A stretch of 64,000 bases of DNA from the NCBI GenBank assembly GCA_023150935.1, contig JAKLJW010000004.1, positions 62,001-126,000 of the forward strand. The letters run 5' to 3'. This DNA comes from Candidatus Binatia bacterium (GTDB lineage Bacteria > Desulfobacterota > Binatia > HRBIN30). Positions 55,548 to 63,415 of the stretch are shown one piece after another (the first letter of the stretch is position 1; the number at the start of each line of letters is the position of its first letter). Both the position numbers and the translations under genes were made by a program. The notes beneath the pieces were generated by a model, which was not told the origin of the DNA, did not search any database, and worked only from the letters and a program-made list of their open reading frames with translations.

Positions 55548-57245
55548 ATGCTGCGCCACCTGCGAATCGCGAACTTCGCGGTCATCGACGAACTCGACAT
55601 CGGCTTTGCCGCCGGAATGAACGTCCTCACCGGAGAAACCGGTGCCGGCAAGAGCGTGATCACGCGCGCCATCGACTTGCTGTGCGGCGGTCGCGGCAAC
55701 GTCGACGTTATTCGCACGGAGGCTCGGGAGGCGCTCATCGAGGGCCTGTTCGACGCCGACGACGCGGTGCGACGCGTCCTGGTCGACGGTGGGTTTGAAG
55801 ATGCCGACGAGTTGCTGGTCCGTCGCGTCATCAGCCGCACTGGTAAGGGGCGCATCCACATCAACGGCGCGATGGCAAACACCGCTCTTCTGTCTCAGCT
55901 CGGCAGTCGCCTGGTGCACGTCTACGGCCAACACGAACAGGCGCTCCTCTTGCGACCCGACAGCCATCTGGAGCTTCTCGACCAGTTTGCCGGGCTCGGC
56001 GACACCCGTGCCGAAATGGCCGCGGCTTATGCCGATTACCGCGACGCGTTGGAGCGTTGGCAAGCCCTCACGGCTTGCGGCGAGGTGGCGCGTCAACGTG
56101 CGGAGCTATTGCGTTTTCAAGTGGATGAATTGCGGGCGGCACGCGTGGAGGCCGGTCTCGAGGCGGCTCTGCAGCAGGAACGCGAGCGCCAGCGACATGC
56201 CGAAAAGCTGGCGCGATTGTGTCAGGAGGGTGATGAAATCCTTTACGCCGGCGACGGCGCCGTGGTCGGTGTACTGGGGCGGTTGGCGGGACAGCTCGCC
56301 GACGCTGCCCGCATCGATCCGGGGTTTGGCGAAGGGGCTGACCTGACGCGGCAAGCAGCCAGCCAGATCGAGGAAGTGGCCTTGCAGTTGCGGCGGGCCG
56401 GCGACCGCATTCGAGTCGATCCGGAGCGGCTCGACGAGGTGGAAAATAGGCTGGCGCTGCTGGCACGCTTGAAGCGCAAGTACGAGATTCCCGCCGATGC
56501 GCTACCGGGGCGCCTGGCGGCACTGGAGGCGGAGCTGGTCGTGCTCGAAGGCGGCGGCACCGACCCGGCCGCGGCGCAGCGGGAGGTCGATATCGGCGCC
56601 GAGCGGGCACTGGCCCTGGCGCAGCGGCTTTCGGCGGCTCGCCGCGCCGCGGCCGGGCGACTCGAGCGGTGCATGGGAAAGGAACTCGCAGCGTTGGGTA
56701 TGGACGGGGCGCTGTTCCGCATCGAGTTCGCGCGCAGTGCCAGGGGGGCCGGCGCCGAAACCGCAACCCCGGCGGATCTGACGGCAACCGGGATTGATGT
56801 CATCGAGTTCTTCCTGTCGGCGAACCCGGGTGAAGACCCGGCGCCGCTCGCACGCATCGCCTCGGGAGGCGAACTGTCGCGCATCATGCTCGGGCTCAAA
56901 GCGCTTACCGCCGGCGCCGGGGAGGTGCCGACCCTGATCTTCGACGAGGTCGACGCCGGCATCGGCGGCGGCGTCGCAGAGCAGGTCGGACAGCGCTTGC
57001 GGGGCATCGCCCGCGGACGCCAGGTTCTCTGCATAACCCACTTGCCCCAGATCGCGGTTCTGGCGGACCACCATCTCGCAGTCGAAAAACGGGTAGCCGG
57101 CGGCCGGACCTTTACGACCGCGCGCGGACTCGATGCCGACGAGCGCGTCCGCGAGATCGGGCGCATGTTGGGACCCAGTACGGGGGTCGATGCCGAACGC
57201 TACGCCAGGCGCATCATGGCGGCGGCCCGCCCGACGGAGGATTAA
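55548..57245 (+). CDS. recN: DNA repair protein RecN
   Basis: 565 aa SMC-like ATPase for double-strand-break repair, ATG 55548. Head motifs: Walker A TGETGAGKS (28-36), YGQHEQALLL, signature SGGELSRIMLGLKAL and Walker B LIFDEVDAGIGG; the middle ~150-370 is coiled coil. C-terminal THLPQIAVLADHH is the RecN D-loop/H-region. Length is normal. Same strand as nadK. Confidence 0.96.
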   Translation: MLRHLRIANFAVIDELDIGFAAGMNVLTGETGAGKSVITRAIDLLCGGRGNVDVIRTEAREALIEGLFDADDAVRRVLVDGGFEDADELLVRRVISRTGKGRIHINGAMANTALLSQLGSRLVHVYGQHEQALLLRPDSHLELLDQFAGLGDTRAEMAAAYADYRDALERWQALTACGEVARQRAELLRFQVDELRAARVEAGLEAALQQERERQRHAEKLARLCQEGDEILYAGDGAVVGVLGRLAGQLADAARIDPGFGEGADLTRQAASQIEEVALQLRRAGDRIRVDPERLDEVENRLALLARLKRKYEIPADALPGRLAALEAELVVLEGGGTDPAAAQREVDIGAERALALAQRLSAARRAAAGRLERCMGKELAALGMDGALFRIEFARSARGAGAETATPADLTATGIDVIEFFLSANPGEDPAPLARIASGGELSRIMLGLKALTAGAGEVPTLIFDEVDAGIGGGVAEQVGQRLRGIARGRQVLCITHLPQIAVLADHHLAVEKRVAGGRTFTTARGLDADERVREIGRMLGPSTGVDAERYARRIMAAARPTED

Positions 57246-57277
57246 CCGCAACGATCACCGCAAACGGGTTTCTTGTC

Positions 57278-57307
57278 TTGACATTTTTGTCGCCGCGGGC
57301 ATAGCAT
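57278..57307 (+). promoter_or_regulatory. Sigma70-type promoter of the outer-membrane protein gene
   Basis: TTGACA (57278-57283), 18-nt spacer, TAGCAT (57302-57307), 85 nt before the ATG. The -35 is a perfect consensus and the -10 is weak. Confidence 0.6.
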
Positions 57308-57392
57308 CCGCCGCGATGATGATAAGGGGGGCAAGCAGGGTCGTGAATCGTGGATCGCAGGGTAAGCCGGTGATCGTGCGCAAGGAGGGGCG

Positions 57393-58262
57393 ATGAAGGG
57401 TGTAGCGCAGCGGTGGATGGTAGTCGGTCTGGGTGTGGCGGGGGTACTCGTGGCGGGGACGGCCTCGGCGGCCGATGTCTCCAACAATGACCGCCTCTGG
57501 CTGAACTTCACCAGGGAGACCGCGACGGTCGAACAGGGCAAGTTCCGCATCGAGACCAAAGGGTTAATCGTGTGGAATCAGGGTGATCCGAAGCTGAACA
57601 TGGCCGGGTTCCCGTTGCCGAAGAATGCGGAAAGCCTCACCGGCGGCACGCTTGCTCTGCTCGGTACTTACGGCTTCATGCGCGGCGCCGAGGGGGGCTT
57701 CCAGATCACCGGCGTATGGCAGAGCTTGCAGACCAGCCCGACCAACACCTACGACAACACCGCCGATGTCGGCGATTTCCTGCTCTATGCCAAGATCGGC
57801 CGGCCGTTGAAGGAGTTGGTCGATCTTCCGGCCAATATGGACGAGATCGAAGAGATGGTCAGTCTTGGCGGCGGCATCGAGATGACGATGCCGAACGGGC
57901 CCACCAGCAAGGGCGCCGGGTCCGGTTCGTTCGGTGCAAACCCGTTCATGTCCACGCGGGTGGAACGTGGGCCATGGGCCCTGATGGGGCACCTCGGTTA
58001 CTACTTCTATACTCCCGACGCTCCGGATGTGTTCACGTACGACATTTCCGGCGTCTTGCGGGCCAGCGACAGATGGGGGATCCGCTGCGAGTGGAGCGGG
58101 CGCGTGTTCCAATCGGGGCAAACGATCTGGGATGCGGTGTTCATGCCGGGCCTGGACATCAACATAACGGACCTCCTTGTCGTCCGCCCCAGCGGTATGG
58201 TGGGCAACACCAAGTATGCGCCCTCATACGGCATCGGTGTTGGCCTGGCCGCAGTGTTCTAA
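57393..58262 (+). CDS. Putative outer-membrane beta-barrel protein
   Basis: 289 aa; AAGGAGGGG precedes ATG 57393, the best Shine-Dalgarno in the window. Residues ~9-27 are a signal peptide ending GTASA/AD. The mature chain alternates polar and hydrophobic residues in strands with many Gly, aromatics at strand ends, and a C-terminal GIGVGLAAVF ending in Phe, as in outer-membrane barrels. A transporter-like or MetA-pathway phenol-degradation-type barrel is possible. The strong promoter and RBS point to an abundant protein. Substrate unknown. Confidence 0.65.
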   Translation: MKGVAQRWMVVGLGVAGVLVAGTASAADVSNNDRLWLNFTRETATVEQGKFRIETKGLIVWNQGDPKLNMAGFPLPKNAESLTGGTLALLGTYGFMRGAEGGFQITGVWQSLQTSPTNTYDNTADVGDFLLYAKIGRPLKELVDLPANMDEIEEMVSLGGGIEMTMPNGPTSKGAGSGSFGANPFMSTRVERGPWALMGHLGYYFYTPDAPDVFTYDISGVLRASDRWGIRCEWSGRVFQSGQTIWDAVFMPGLDINITDLLVVRPSGMVGNTKYAPSYGIGVGLAAVF

Positions 58263-58300
58263 AGGGGAAGCGAACCGCCGGGCGGCTGCCCCGAAGGGGC

Positions 58301-59050
58301 CTACGTGCGGGACGGCTCGTAGGCGACGCGAACCAGCACCAGACCGTGCGGCGGGGCGGCGGCTCCCGCGGCCGTTCTGTCGCCGTGCGCGAGTAGCTCC
58401 TCGATGGCCGTCGCCGGCCGGCTGCCCAGCCCGATTTCGACCAGCGTGCCCACGATGTTGCGCACCATACACCGGAGGAAACCATTGGCCTCCACGGTGT
58501 ACATGATCATGGCGCCGCGCCGCTCGACGGCGCTGGCAAGAACGATGCGGCGGGCGTGGGCGGCATCACAGTCGGCGGCTCGGAAGGCGCTGAAGTCGTG
58601 CTCGCCAAGCAGCGCCGCCGAGGCCGCGCGCATGGCAGCGACGTCCAGCACGCGCGGTATGTGCCAGGCGAAACGCCGCCAGAACGGCGACTGATAGCCG
58701 GTATTCCAGACGCGATAGGTGTATACTCGACTCGAGGCTTCGCGGCGCGGATCGAAGCCGTCGGCGACGAGGGCGGCGGTCGTTACGGTGACGTCGGGGG
58801 GAGTGAGGGCGTTTAGCGCCCGCAACAGCTTGTTCGGAGAGAGGGACCGATCGAGGGTCAAGCCGACCACTTGGCCGCTTGCGTGCACTCCCGCATCCGT
58901 ACGCCCGGCTGCCGCGACACGACGCAAGCTGCCATTGAGGCGTGCGACGGCCTCCTCGATGACACCCTGCACGGTGCGCACATCGGGCTGCACCTGCCAC
59001 CCCCGGAAGTCGGTCCCCTCGTACTGCACCGTCAGCTTGTACCGTGGCAT
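58301..59050 (-). CDS. truA: tRNA pseudouridine(38-40) synthase
   Basis: 249 aa from ATG 59050. YEGTDFRGWQVQPDVRTVQG, catalytic Asp52 in AAGRTDAGVHASGQV, SRVYTYRVWN and FLRCMVRNIVGTLVEIG are TruA hallmarks. It modifies U38-40 in the anticodon stem-loop. It follows the Asd-like gene by 37 nt, an order also seen in the E. coli usg-truA operon. Confidence 0.95.
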   Translation of the reverse strand: MPRYKLTVQYEGTDFRGWQVQPDVRTVQGVIEEAVARLNGSLRRVAAAGRTDAGVHASGQVVGLTLDRSLSPNKLLRALNALTPPDVTVTTAALVADGFDPRREASSRVYTYRVWNTGYQSPFWRRFAWHIPRVLDVAAMRAASAALLGEHDFSAFRAADCDAAHARRIVLASAVERRGAMIMYTVEANGFLRCMVRNIVGTLVEIGLGSRPATAIEELLAHGDRTAAGAAAPPHGLVLVRVAYEPSRT

Positions 59051-59087
59051 ATCAGGGATCGCGGCAGGACCTGGCAGACCCCGCCCC

Positions 59088-60107
59088 TCAGAGGTGCTCG
59101 CGGACCAATACCTCGGCGATCTGTACGGCATTGACCGCCGAGCCTTTGCGCAGATTGTCGATCGTCAGCCAGAGGTCCAGCCTTGGCGGAGGGTCGACCA
59201 CTCGCACTCTGCCGACGCAGACCGCATCCTTACCCACGGTGTCGGCAGGGGTCAGGTAGCCACGGGCATCGGTCCCACTGTCGAGCACCACCCCGGGCGC
59301 GGTGCGCAGTATCTCCTGCGCTTCGGCCGCCGTCAAAGGACGTTCCGTGTCGATCGTGGCGGCGACGCCGACGCCAAAGAACACGGGAACACGTACTCGG
59401 GTAATGCTGGATGGAAGATCGGGGGTTTCGAGCAATCTGCGCAACCCCGCGACGGCGCGCGTTTCCTCGCTCGACGACCCTCCCGCCAGCGGCTCGCCGA
59501 CCAGAGGTATCGCGTTGAAGGCCAGCCGCTGCGGAAAGACGTCGTGACCCGGGCTGCGTCCGTTTAACAGATCGACGGTTTCGCGCTGCAACTCCTCTAC
59601 GCCCGCGCGCCCCATCGTGGAAGCGGGCTCGAGGGTCGTGGCCACCAATCCGCGCAGGCCCGCGGCGTTGCGAACCGGGGCGAGTGCGACGGCAAGCGCA
59701 ACGACTGCGGGGTCAGGTGTGGCCAGAACTCGCCGGTTGGTGTAGTCGGCGACGGCGGCGGCATTCACTTCCGGCACCACCAGCGGTACGGTCGGGTCAC
59801 CGGCGTGGAGTTGGGTGAGGTCGATCACGACTGCTCCGTCGGCGGCCGCCCGCGCGGTCCATTCGGCACTGACGGCCTCGGCGGCAGCGAGAAAAACGAG
59901 GTCCGTCCCGGCAAAGCGGGCACCTTCCAGCAACTCGACCCGTGCCGTCAGATCGCCACATCTCGCCGTATCGCCGGCGGTCTGCACCGAAGCATACAAC
60001 TGCAGCGCGCCGAGCGGGAAGCCACGCTGTTCGAGGACGGCGACGATTTCGGCGCCGACCAGACCCGTCGCACCAACGACGGCCACCGAGTATGTGCGGT
60101 CTTTCAC
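59088..60107 (-). CDS. usg: Aspartate-semialdehyde dehydrogenase homologue lacking catalytic residues (USG-1-like)
   Basis: 339 aa from GTG 60107 (GGAG upstream). The Rossmann start VAVVGATGLVGAEIV, VIDLTQLHAG, VVPEVNA and the C-terminal DNLRKGSAVNAVQIAEVL are Asd-family. But the NPNCST catalytic loop reads TPDPAV: the nucleophile Cys is Pro133. The STYQAVSG Gln is Glu160, and the YGHSE His is Val246. With all three lost, aspartyl-phosphate reduction is unlikely. E. coli Usg is an inactive Asd relative also encoded upstream of truA, so this is probably the same. It is 31 nt after leuA. A true asd should exist elsewhere. Confidence 0.82.
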   Translation of the reverse strand: MKDRTYSVAVVGATGLVGAEIVAVLEQRGFPLGALQLYASVQTAGDTARCGDLTARVELLEGARFAGTDLVFLAAAEAVSAEWTARAAADGAVVIDLTQLHAGDPTVPLVVPEVNAAAVADYTNRRVLATPDPAVVALAVALAPVRNAAGLRGLVATTLEPASTMGRAGVEELQRETVDLLNGRSPGHDVFPQRLAFNAIPLVGEPLAGGSSSEETRAVAGLRRLLETPDLPSSITRVRVPVFFGVGVAATIDTERPLTAAEAQEILRTAPGVVLDSGTDARGYLTPADTVGKDAVCVGRVRVVDPPPRLDLWLTIDNLRKGSAVNAVQIAEVLVREHL

Positions 60108-60138
60108 CCGATCTCCGGTTCCAGCGGCACGGACGCCT

Positions 60139-61692
60139 TCAAGGGCCGACGTCGGCCTGGTGTTGACGGTAGCGTGACCGTCGATGTTCGAGTTTGTTGA
60201 GCGCATTGACGAACGCGAGGGCACTGGCGTGGATGATGTCGGTATGCGCGCCCTGTCCGTTGGCGGTAACGCCGTCCGCGTCGATGAGACACGAAACCTC
60301 GCCGAGAGCGTCGGTGCCGCCGGTTATGGCTTTAACGGCGTAGCGCTCGAGCCTGGGGTGTACGCCGGTGATGTCGGCGATGACCTTGTAGCAGGCGTCG
60401 ACCATGCCATCGCCGGTGCCTTCGCCGTAGCGTTCCTGCCCGTCGATGCGCAGGCGTACCGCGGCCCGCGGCAGCGCCGAGGTAGATGCCGTGACGTCCA
60501 GCTCCAGCAGTTCGTATCGGTCGGGTGCCCGGACCGCCTCTTCGGTGACGATCGCGAGCAGGTCTTCGTCGTAAACGCTCTTCTTCAGGTCGGCCAGCGC
60601 CTTGAACCGGGTGAAGGCCTTGTTCATGTCGACGTCGTACAGGTCGATGCCAAGTTCCTTGAGTCGCATCGCGAAGGCGTGGCGGCCCGAGTGTTTACCG
60701 AGCACAAGGGTATTGCTGCTGATACCCACCGACTCCGGCCGCATGATCTCGTAGGTGAGCTTGTCCTTGAGCACGCCGTCCTGGTGAACTCCGGCCTCGT
60801 GGGCGAAAGCATTGGCGCCGACGATCGGTTTGTTGGCGGGGACGGTCAGGCCGGTGACTTGCGCCAGCAGCCTACTGGCAGGGAAGATCTGCTCGGTTTG
60901 GATGCCCGTGTGGAGATGGAAGAAGTCGTCGCGCGTCTTGACCGCCATCACGACTTCCTCGAGCGAGGTGTTGCCGGCTCGTTCGCCGATGCCGTTTATC
61001 GTGCACTCGATCTGGCGGGCGCCGTTGCGGACGGCAGCCAGCGAGTTGGCTACGGCCATGCCCAGGTCGTTGTGGCAGTGCGCGCTCCAGCGTATCCGAT
61101 CGCCCCCCGGGGTAGTGCCGATCACGTAACGGAAGAGGGCGCCATACTCCTCGGGCACCGCATAGCCCGTGGTGTCCGGGACGTTGATCGTCGAAACCCC
61201 CGCCTTGATGACCGCGGTGAACACCTTGACCAGGTATCCCGGGTCCGATCGAGAGGCATCTTCGGCGGAAAACTCGACATAGTCGATGTGCTTGCGGGCG
61301 AACTCGACCGCCCAGCAGGCGGCGTCGATTACTTCCTGCCGACTCATCGAAAGCTTACGTTCGAGGTGCAGATCCGAGGTGGCGATAAAGATGTGGATGC
61401 CTGGCCGTTTGGCTTTCTTCACCGATTCCAGAGCCTGAGTGATGTCGGCTTCGCGGGTGCGCGCCAGACTGAGCACAATGGGGCGCGCCACCGCCTCGGC
61501 TACTCTGGCGACGGAATCGAAGTCGCCGGGGGACGAAACGGCAAATCCCGCTTCGATGACGTCCACACCGAGCTTCTCGAGCTGGCGGGCAATAACGATC
61601 TTTTCCTCGACATTCATCGTCGCGCCCGGCGACTGCTCGCCGTCGCGCAGAGTGGTATCGAAGATCCAGACTTGGTTCGGGTCGGCGGTCAT
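60139..61692 (-). CDS. leuA: 2-isopropylmalate synthase
   Basis: 517 aa, first enzyme of leucine synthesis (acetyl-CoA + 2-oxoisovalerate). ATG 61692 is preceded by GGAGGGAGA. The TIM barrel begins WIFDTTLRDGEQSPGATM and contains HCHNDLGMA (metal site) and the ANKPIVGANAFAHEAGVHQDG region. The C-terminal ~130 residues are the leucine-binding regulatory domain, so the enzyme should be feedback-inhibited. It also appears controlled by the leader upstream. It sits after pssA in an ilvC-psd-pssA-leuA run. Confidence 0.96.
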   Translation of the reverse strand: MTADPNQVWIFDTTLRDGEQSPGATMNVEEKIVIARQLEKLGVDVIEAGFAVSSPGDFDSVARVAEAVARPIVLSLARTREADITQALESVKKAKRPGIHIFIATSDLHLERKLSMSRQEVIDAACWAVEFARKHIDYVEFSAEDASRSDPGYLVKVFTAVIKAGVSTINVPDTTGYAVPEEYGALFRYVIGTTPGGDRIRWSAHCHNDLGMAVANSLAAVRNGARQIECTINGIGERAGNTSLEEVVMAVKTRDDFFHLHTGIQTEQIFPASRLLAQVTGLTVPANKPIVGANAFAHEAGVHQDGVLKDKLTYEIMRPESVGISSNTLVLGKHSGRHAFAMRLKELGIDLYDVDMNKAFTRFKALADLKKSVYDEDLLAIVTEEAVRAPDRYELLELDVTASTSALPRAAVRLRIDGQERYGEGTGDGMVDACYKVIADITGVHPRLERYAVKAITGGTDALGEVSCLIDADGVTANGQGAHTDIIHASALAFVNALNKLEHRRSRYRQHQADVGP

Positions 61693-61725
61693 GACTCTCC
61701 CTCCGTTTGCGGCGCTGCAAACACG

Positions 61726-61797
61726 AAGGGCCACGGGGGGAGCTGCCCGTGGCCCTTCTAAAACAAACCTGCCACGGGCGGGGCTCCCGCCCGTGGC
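61726..61797 (-). promoter_or_regulatory. leuA leader: mutually exclusive hairpins (putative attenuator)
   Basis: Reading on minus: hairpin B has perfect 12-bp arms GCCACGGGCGGG (61797-61786) and CCCGCCCGTGGC (61782-61771) with a 3-nt loop. After a 13-nt linker, hairpin A has perfect arms AAGGGCCACGGG (61757-61746) and CCCGTGGCCCTT (61737-61726), then CGTGTTTG. CCCGTGGC of B can instead pair with GCCACGGG of A. CCCGCCCG inside the leader ORF (61849-61842) can pair with CGGGCGGG of B. Five segments with alternating pairings result, the arrangement of a ribosome-mediated attenuator. The U-tract after A is weak. Confidence 0.68.
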
Positions 61798-61821
61798 GTC
61801 GTTTCGCAGCGTCAGTTTTGC

Positions 61822-61905
61822 CTACGCCGCTCCAGACGCTCCGGGCGGGCCCGGAAGCAACAGTTCCGCAAGGAGCAACCCGAGCTTCTGGATCGACGCG
61901 AACAT
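61822..61905 (-). CDS. leuL: Leucine leader peptide LeuL (27 codons)
   Basis: An 84-nt ORF on minus from ATG 61905 to TAG 61822. It begins MFASIQKLGLLLAELLLPG and has seven Leu among codons 8-17, by far the densest Leu run in the region. AGGTG lies 7 nt before the ATG. It starts 9 nt after the pssA stop and ends 24 nt before the first leader hairpin. The design matches amino-acid leader peptides that sense charged tRNA-Leu. It is too short for routine gene calling. Confidence 0.8.
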   Translation of the reverse strand: MFASIQKLGLLLAELLLPGPPGASGAA

Positions 61906-61914
61906 GTTTTGCAC

Positions 61915-62757
61915 CTAATCGACGGCTGGAGGGTTGTCAAGCATGGTTTCGCGTGGCGGGCGGCCGTCGGCGCCCTGGCCGCGGTTCAGCCGGCGCCCGC
62001 GCAGGCGCCGCAGCCGCAGCCATCCCCAGCGCACCGGACCGGAAGCTGCGTAGCACCAGAATACGGCGAACAACATGATCTGCGGCTCGGCAATCAGCAG
62101 CATCAGGAGCACGATGCCGGCGATCAGCAGCGAGAAAGGGTGGCGTCGGTAAAGGTCTCCCTCTTTGAAGCTGAAGAACTTGACCGCGCTGACCATCAGT
62201 CCGGCAAGGGCGTAAGTCACAAACAACAGCAAGAGGTTAGCGTAGGTCGGACCGTCGCCGCCGAACCGGTAGTAAACGAGGACGCTCGACGCGATGACCT
62301 CGGCGGCCGCCGGGATCGGAAGCCCGGTGAAAAGCCGCTTCTCGCCGACGTCGTACTGGACGTTGAAGCGCGCCAGTCGCAGCGCCCCACACGTAACGTA
62401 CAGAGACGCCGCCAGCCAGCCCCACGTGCGAAGGGGCTCCAGCGCCCAGCGATAAACCAGGATGCCCGGGGCGACACCGAAGGCCACCAGGTCCGACAGC
62501 GAGTCGTATTCGATGCCGAATCGGCTGGTGGTGCGCGTCAACCGCGCGATCCGCCCGTCGAGGACATCGAACACGTTGGCGACCAGCACGGCGATGGCCG
62601 CCGACAGGAAGTCGCCGCGCATACTGGCGATGATCGAATAGAACCCGGCGAACAACCCGCCTGTGGTGAGGAGATTCGGGAGCAAATAGACACCCCGATG
62701 CAGAGGGCGGCGCGGTCCGTCGGGACGAACCGGCGCGGCGGCGGATGCGAAACCCAT
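61915..62757 (-). CDS. pssA: CDP-diacylglycerol-serine O-phosphatidyltransferase
   Basis: 280 aa from ATG 62757 (overlapping the psd stop by 1 nt; a GTG 9 nt upstream is an alternative). The CDP-alcohol phosphotransferase signature DGRIARLTRTTSRFGIEYDSLSD (DG...AR...G...D...D) is intact and is surrounded by about eight hydrophobic segments. It makes phosphatidylserine, the substrate of Psd encoded just upstream. The C-terminal ~40 residues are Arg/Gly-rich. Its 3' end abuts the leucine leader. Confidence 0.94.
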   Translation of the reverse strand: MGFASAAAPVRPDGPRRPLHRGVYLLPNLLTTGGLFAGFYSIIASMRGDFLSAAIAVLVANVFDVLDGRIARLTRTTSRFGIEYDSLSDLVAFGVAPGILVYRWALEPLRTWGWLAASLYVTCGALRLARFNVQYDVGEKRLFTGLPIPAAAEVIASSVLVYYRFGGDGPTYANLLLLFVTYALAGLMVSAVKFFSFKEGDLYRRHPFSLLIAGIVLLMLLIAEPQIMLFAVFWCYAASGPVRWGWLRLRRLRGRRLNRGQGADGRPPRETMLDNPPAVD

Positions 62758-63386
62758 CAAGGCCACTCCGCCAGTACCGTTTCGCCGGCAACGGCACGGT
62801 CACCCACCGCAACACGAACGCGAGCCGCCCGGGGCAGATAAACGTCGGCGCGCGAGCCGAACTTGATCATGCCGTAACGCGATCCTTGCTCGACCCGGTC
62901 TCCGGGTCGCAGTCGGCAGACGATGCGCCGCGCGACAAACCCGGCGATCTGTACGCAGCACAGCCTCCTGCCCGCATCGTCTTCGAGCAATACCGCCGTT
63001 TGTTCGTTATCGAGCGAGGCCTTGTCGGCAAAAGCACGGAAGTATTTTCCCGGATGGTGGTGCACATCGAGAACCCGGCCGCTAACCGGGGCACGATTCA
63101 CGTGCACGTTCAGAGGCGACATGAAGATGCTCACGATAGTCGCGTCCGTATGGAGAAAGCGCTCGTCCCGGACCGTCCCCATCTTGATAATACGCCCGTC
63201 GGCCGGGGCGAGGATCAGGCGAGGATCCGCGGGGCAGTTCCGTTCCGGGTCGCGAAAGAAACTGACGGCGAACACCGTCGCGGCGGCTGCGACGGACGCG
63301 GCGACCGTCCAGCCGAGGACGTACAACACCGCCGTTGCCAGCGCGGCGGCGGCGATCGAGTGCAGGCCGTCGCGGGCAATGGGCAC
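62757..63386 (-). CDS. psd: Phosphatidylserine decarboxylase, short type
   Basis: About 209 aa from GTG 63386, where homology begins (VPIARDGLHSI); a CTG at 63419 is another option. One N-terminal membrane span (~residues 9-45), FFRDPERNCP, APADGRI, SIFMSPLNVHVNRAPVSG and the self-cleavage site GMIKFGS, where Gly-Ser is cut to form the pyruvoyl group, mark the short (PSD-A) class. It converts phosphatidylserine to phosphatidylethanolamine. Lies 29 nt after ilvC. Confidence 0.9.
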   Translation of the reverse strand: MPIARDGLHSIAAAALATAVLYVLGWTVAASVAAAATVFAVSFFRDPERNCPADPRLILAPADGRIIKMGTVRDERFLHTDATIVSIFMSPLNVHVNRAPVSGRVLDVHHHPGKYFRAFADKASLDNEQTAVLLEDDAGRRLCCVQIAGFVARRIVCRLRPGDRVEQGSRYGMIKFGSRADVYLPRAARVRVAVGDRAVAGETVLAEWP

Positions 63387-63415
63387 ACGCCAGCCACGCG
63401 CGGAATTCGTTGCCG

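Noticed and set aside
61726-61757. Hairpin A as a strong intrinsic terminator
   Set aside because: The stem is perfect but only CGTGTTTG follows, a poor U-tract. I keep it as a weak or Rho-assisted terminator inside the attenuator model, not as a stand-alone terminator.
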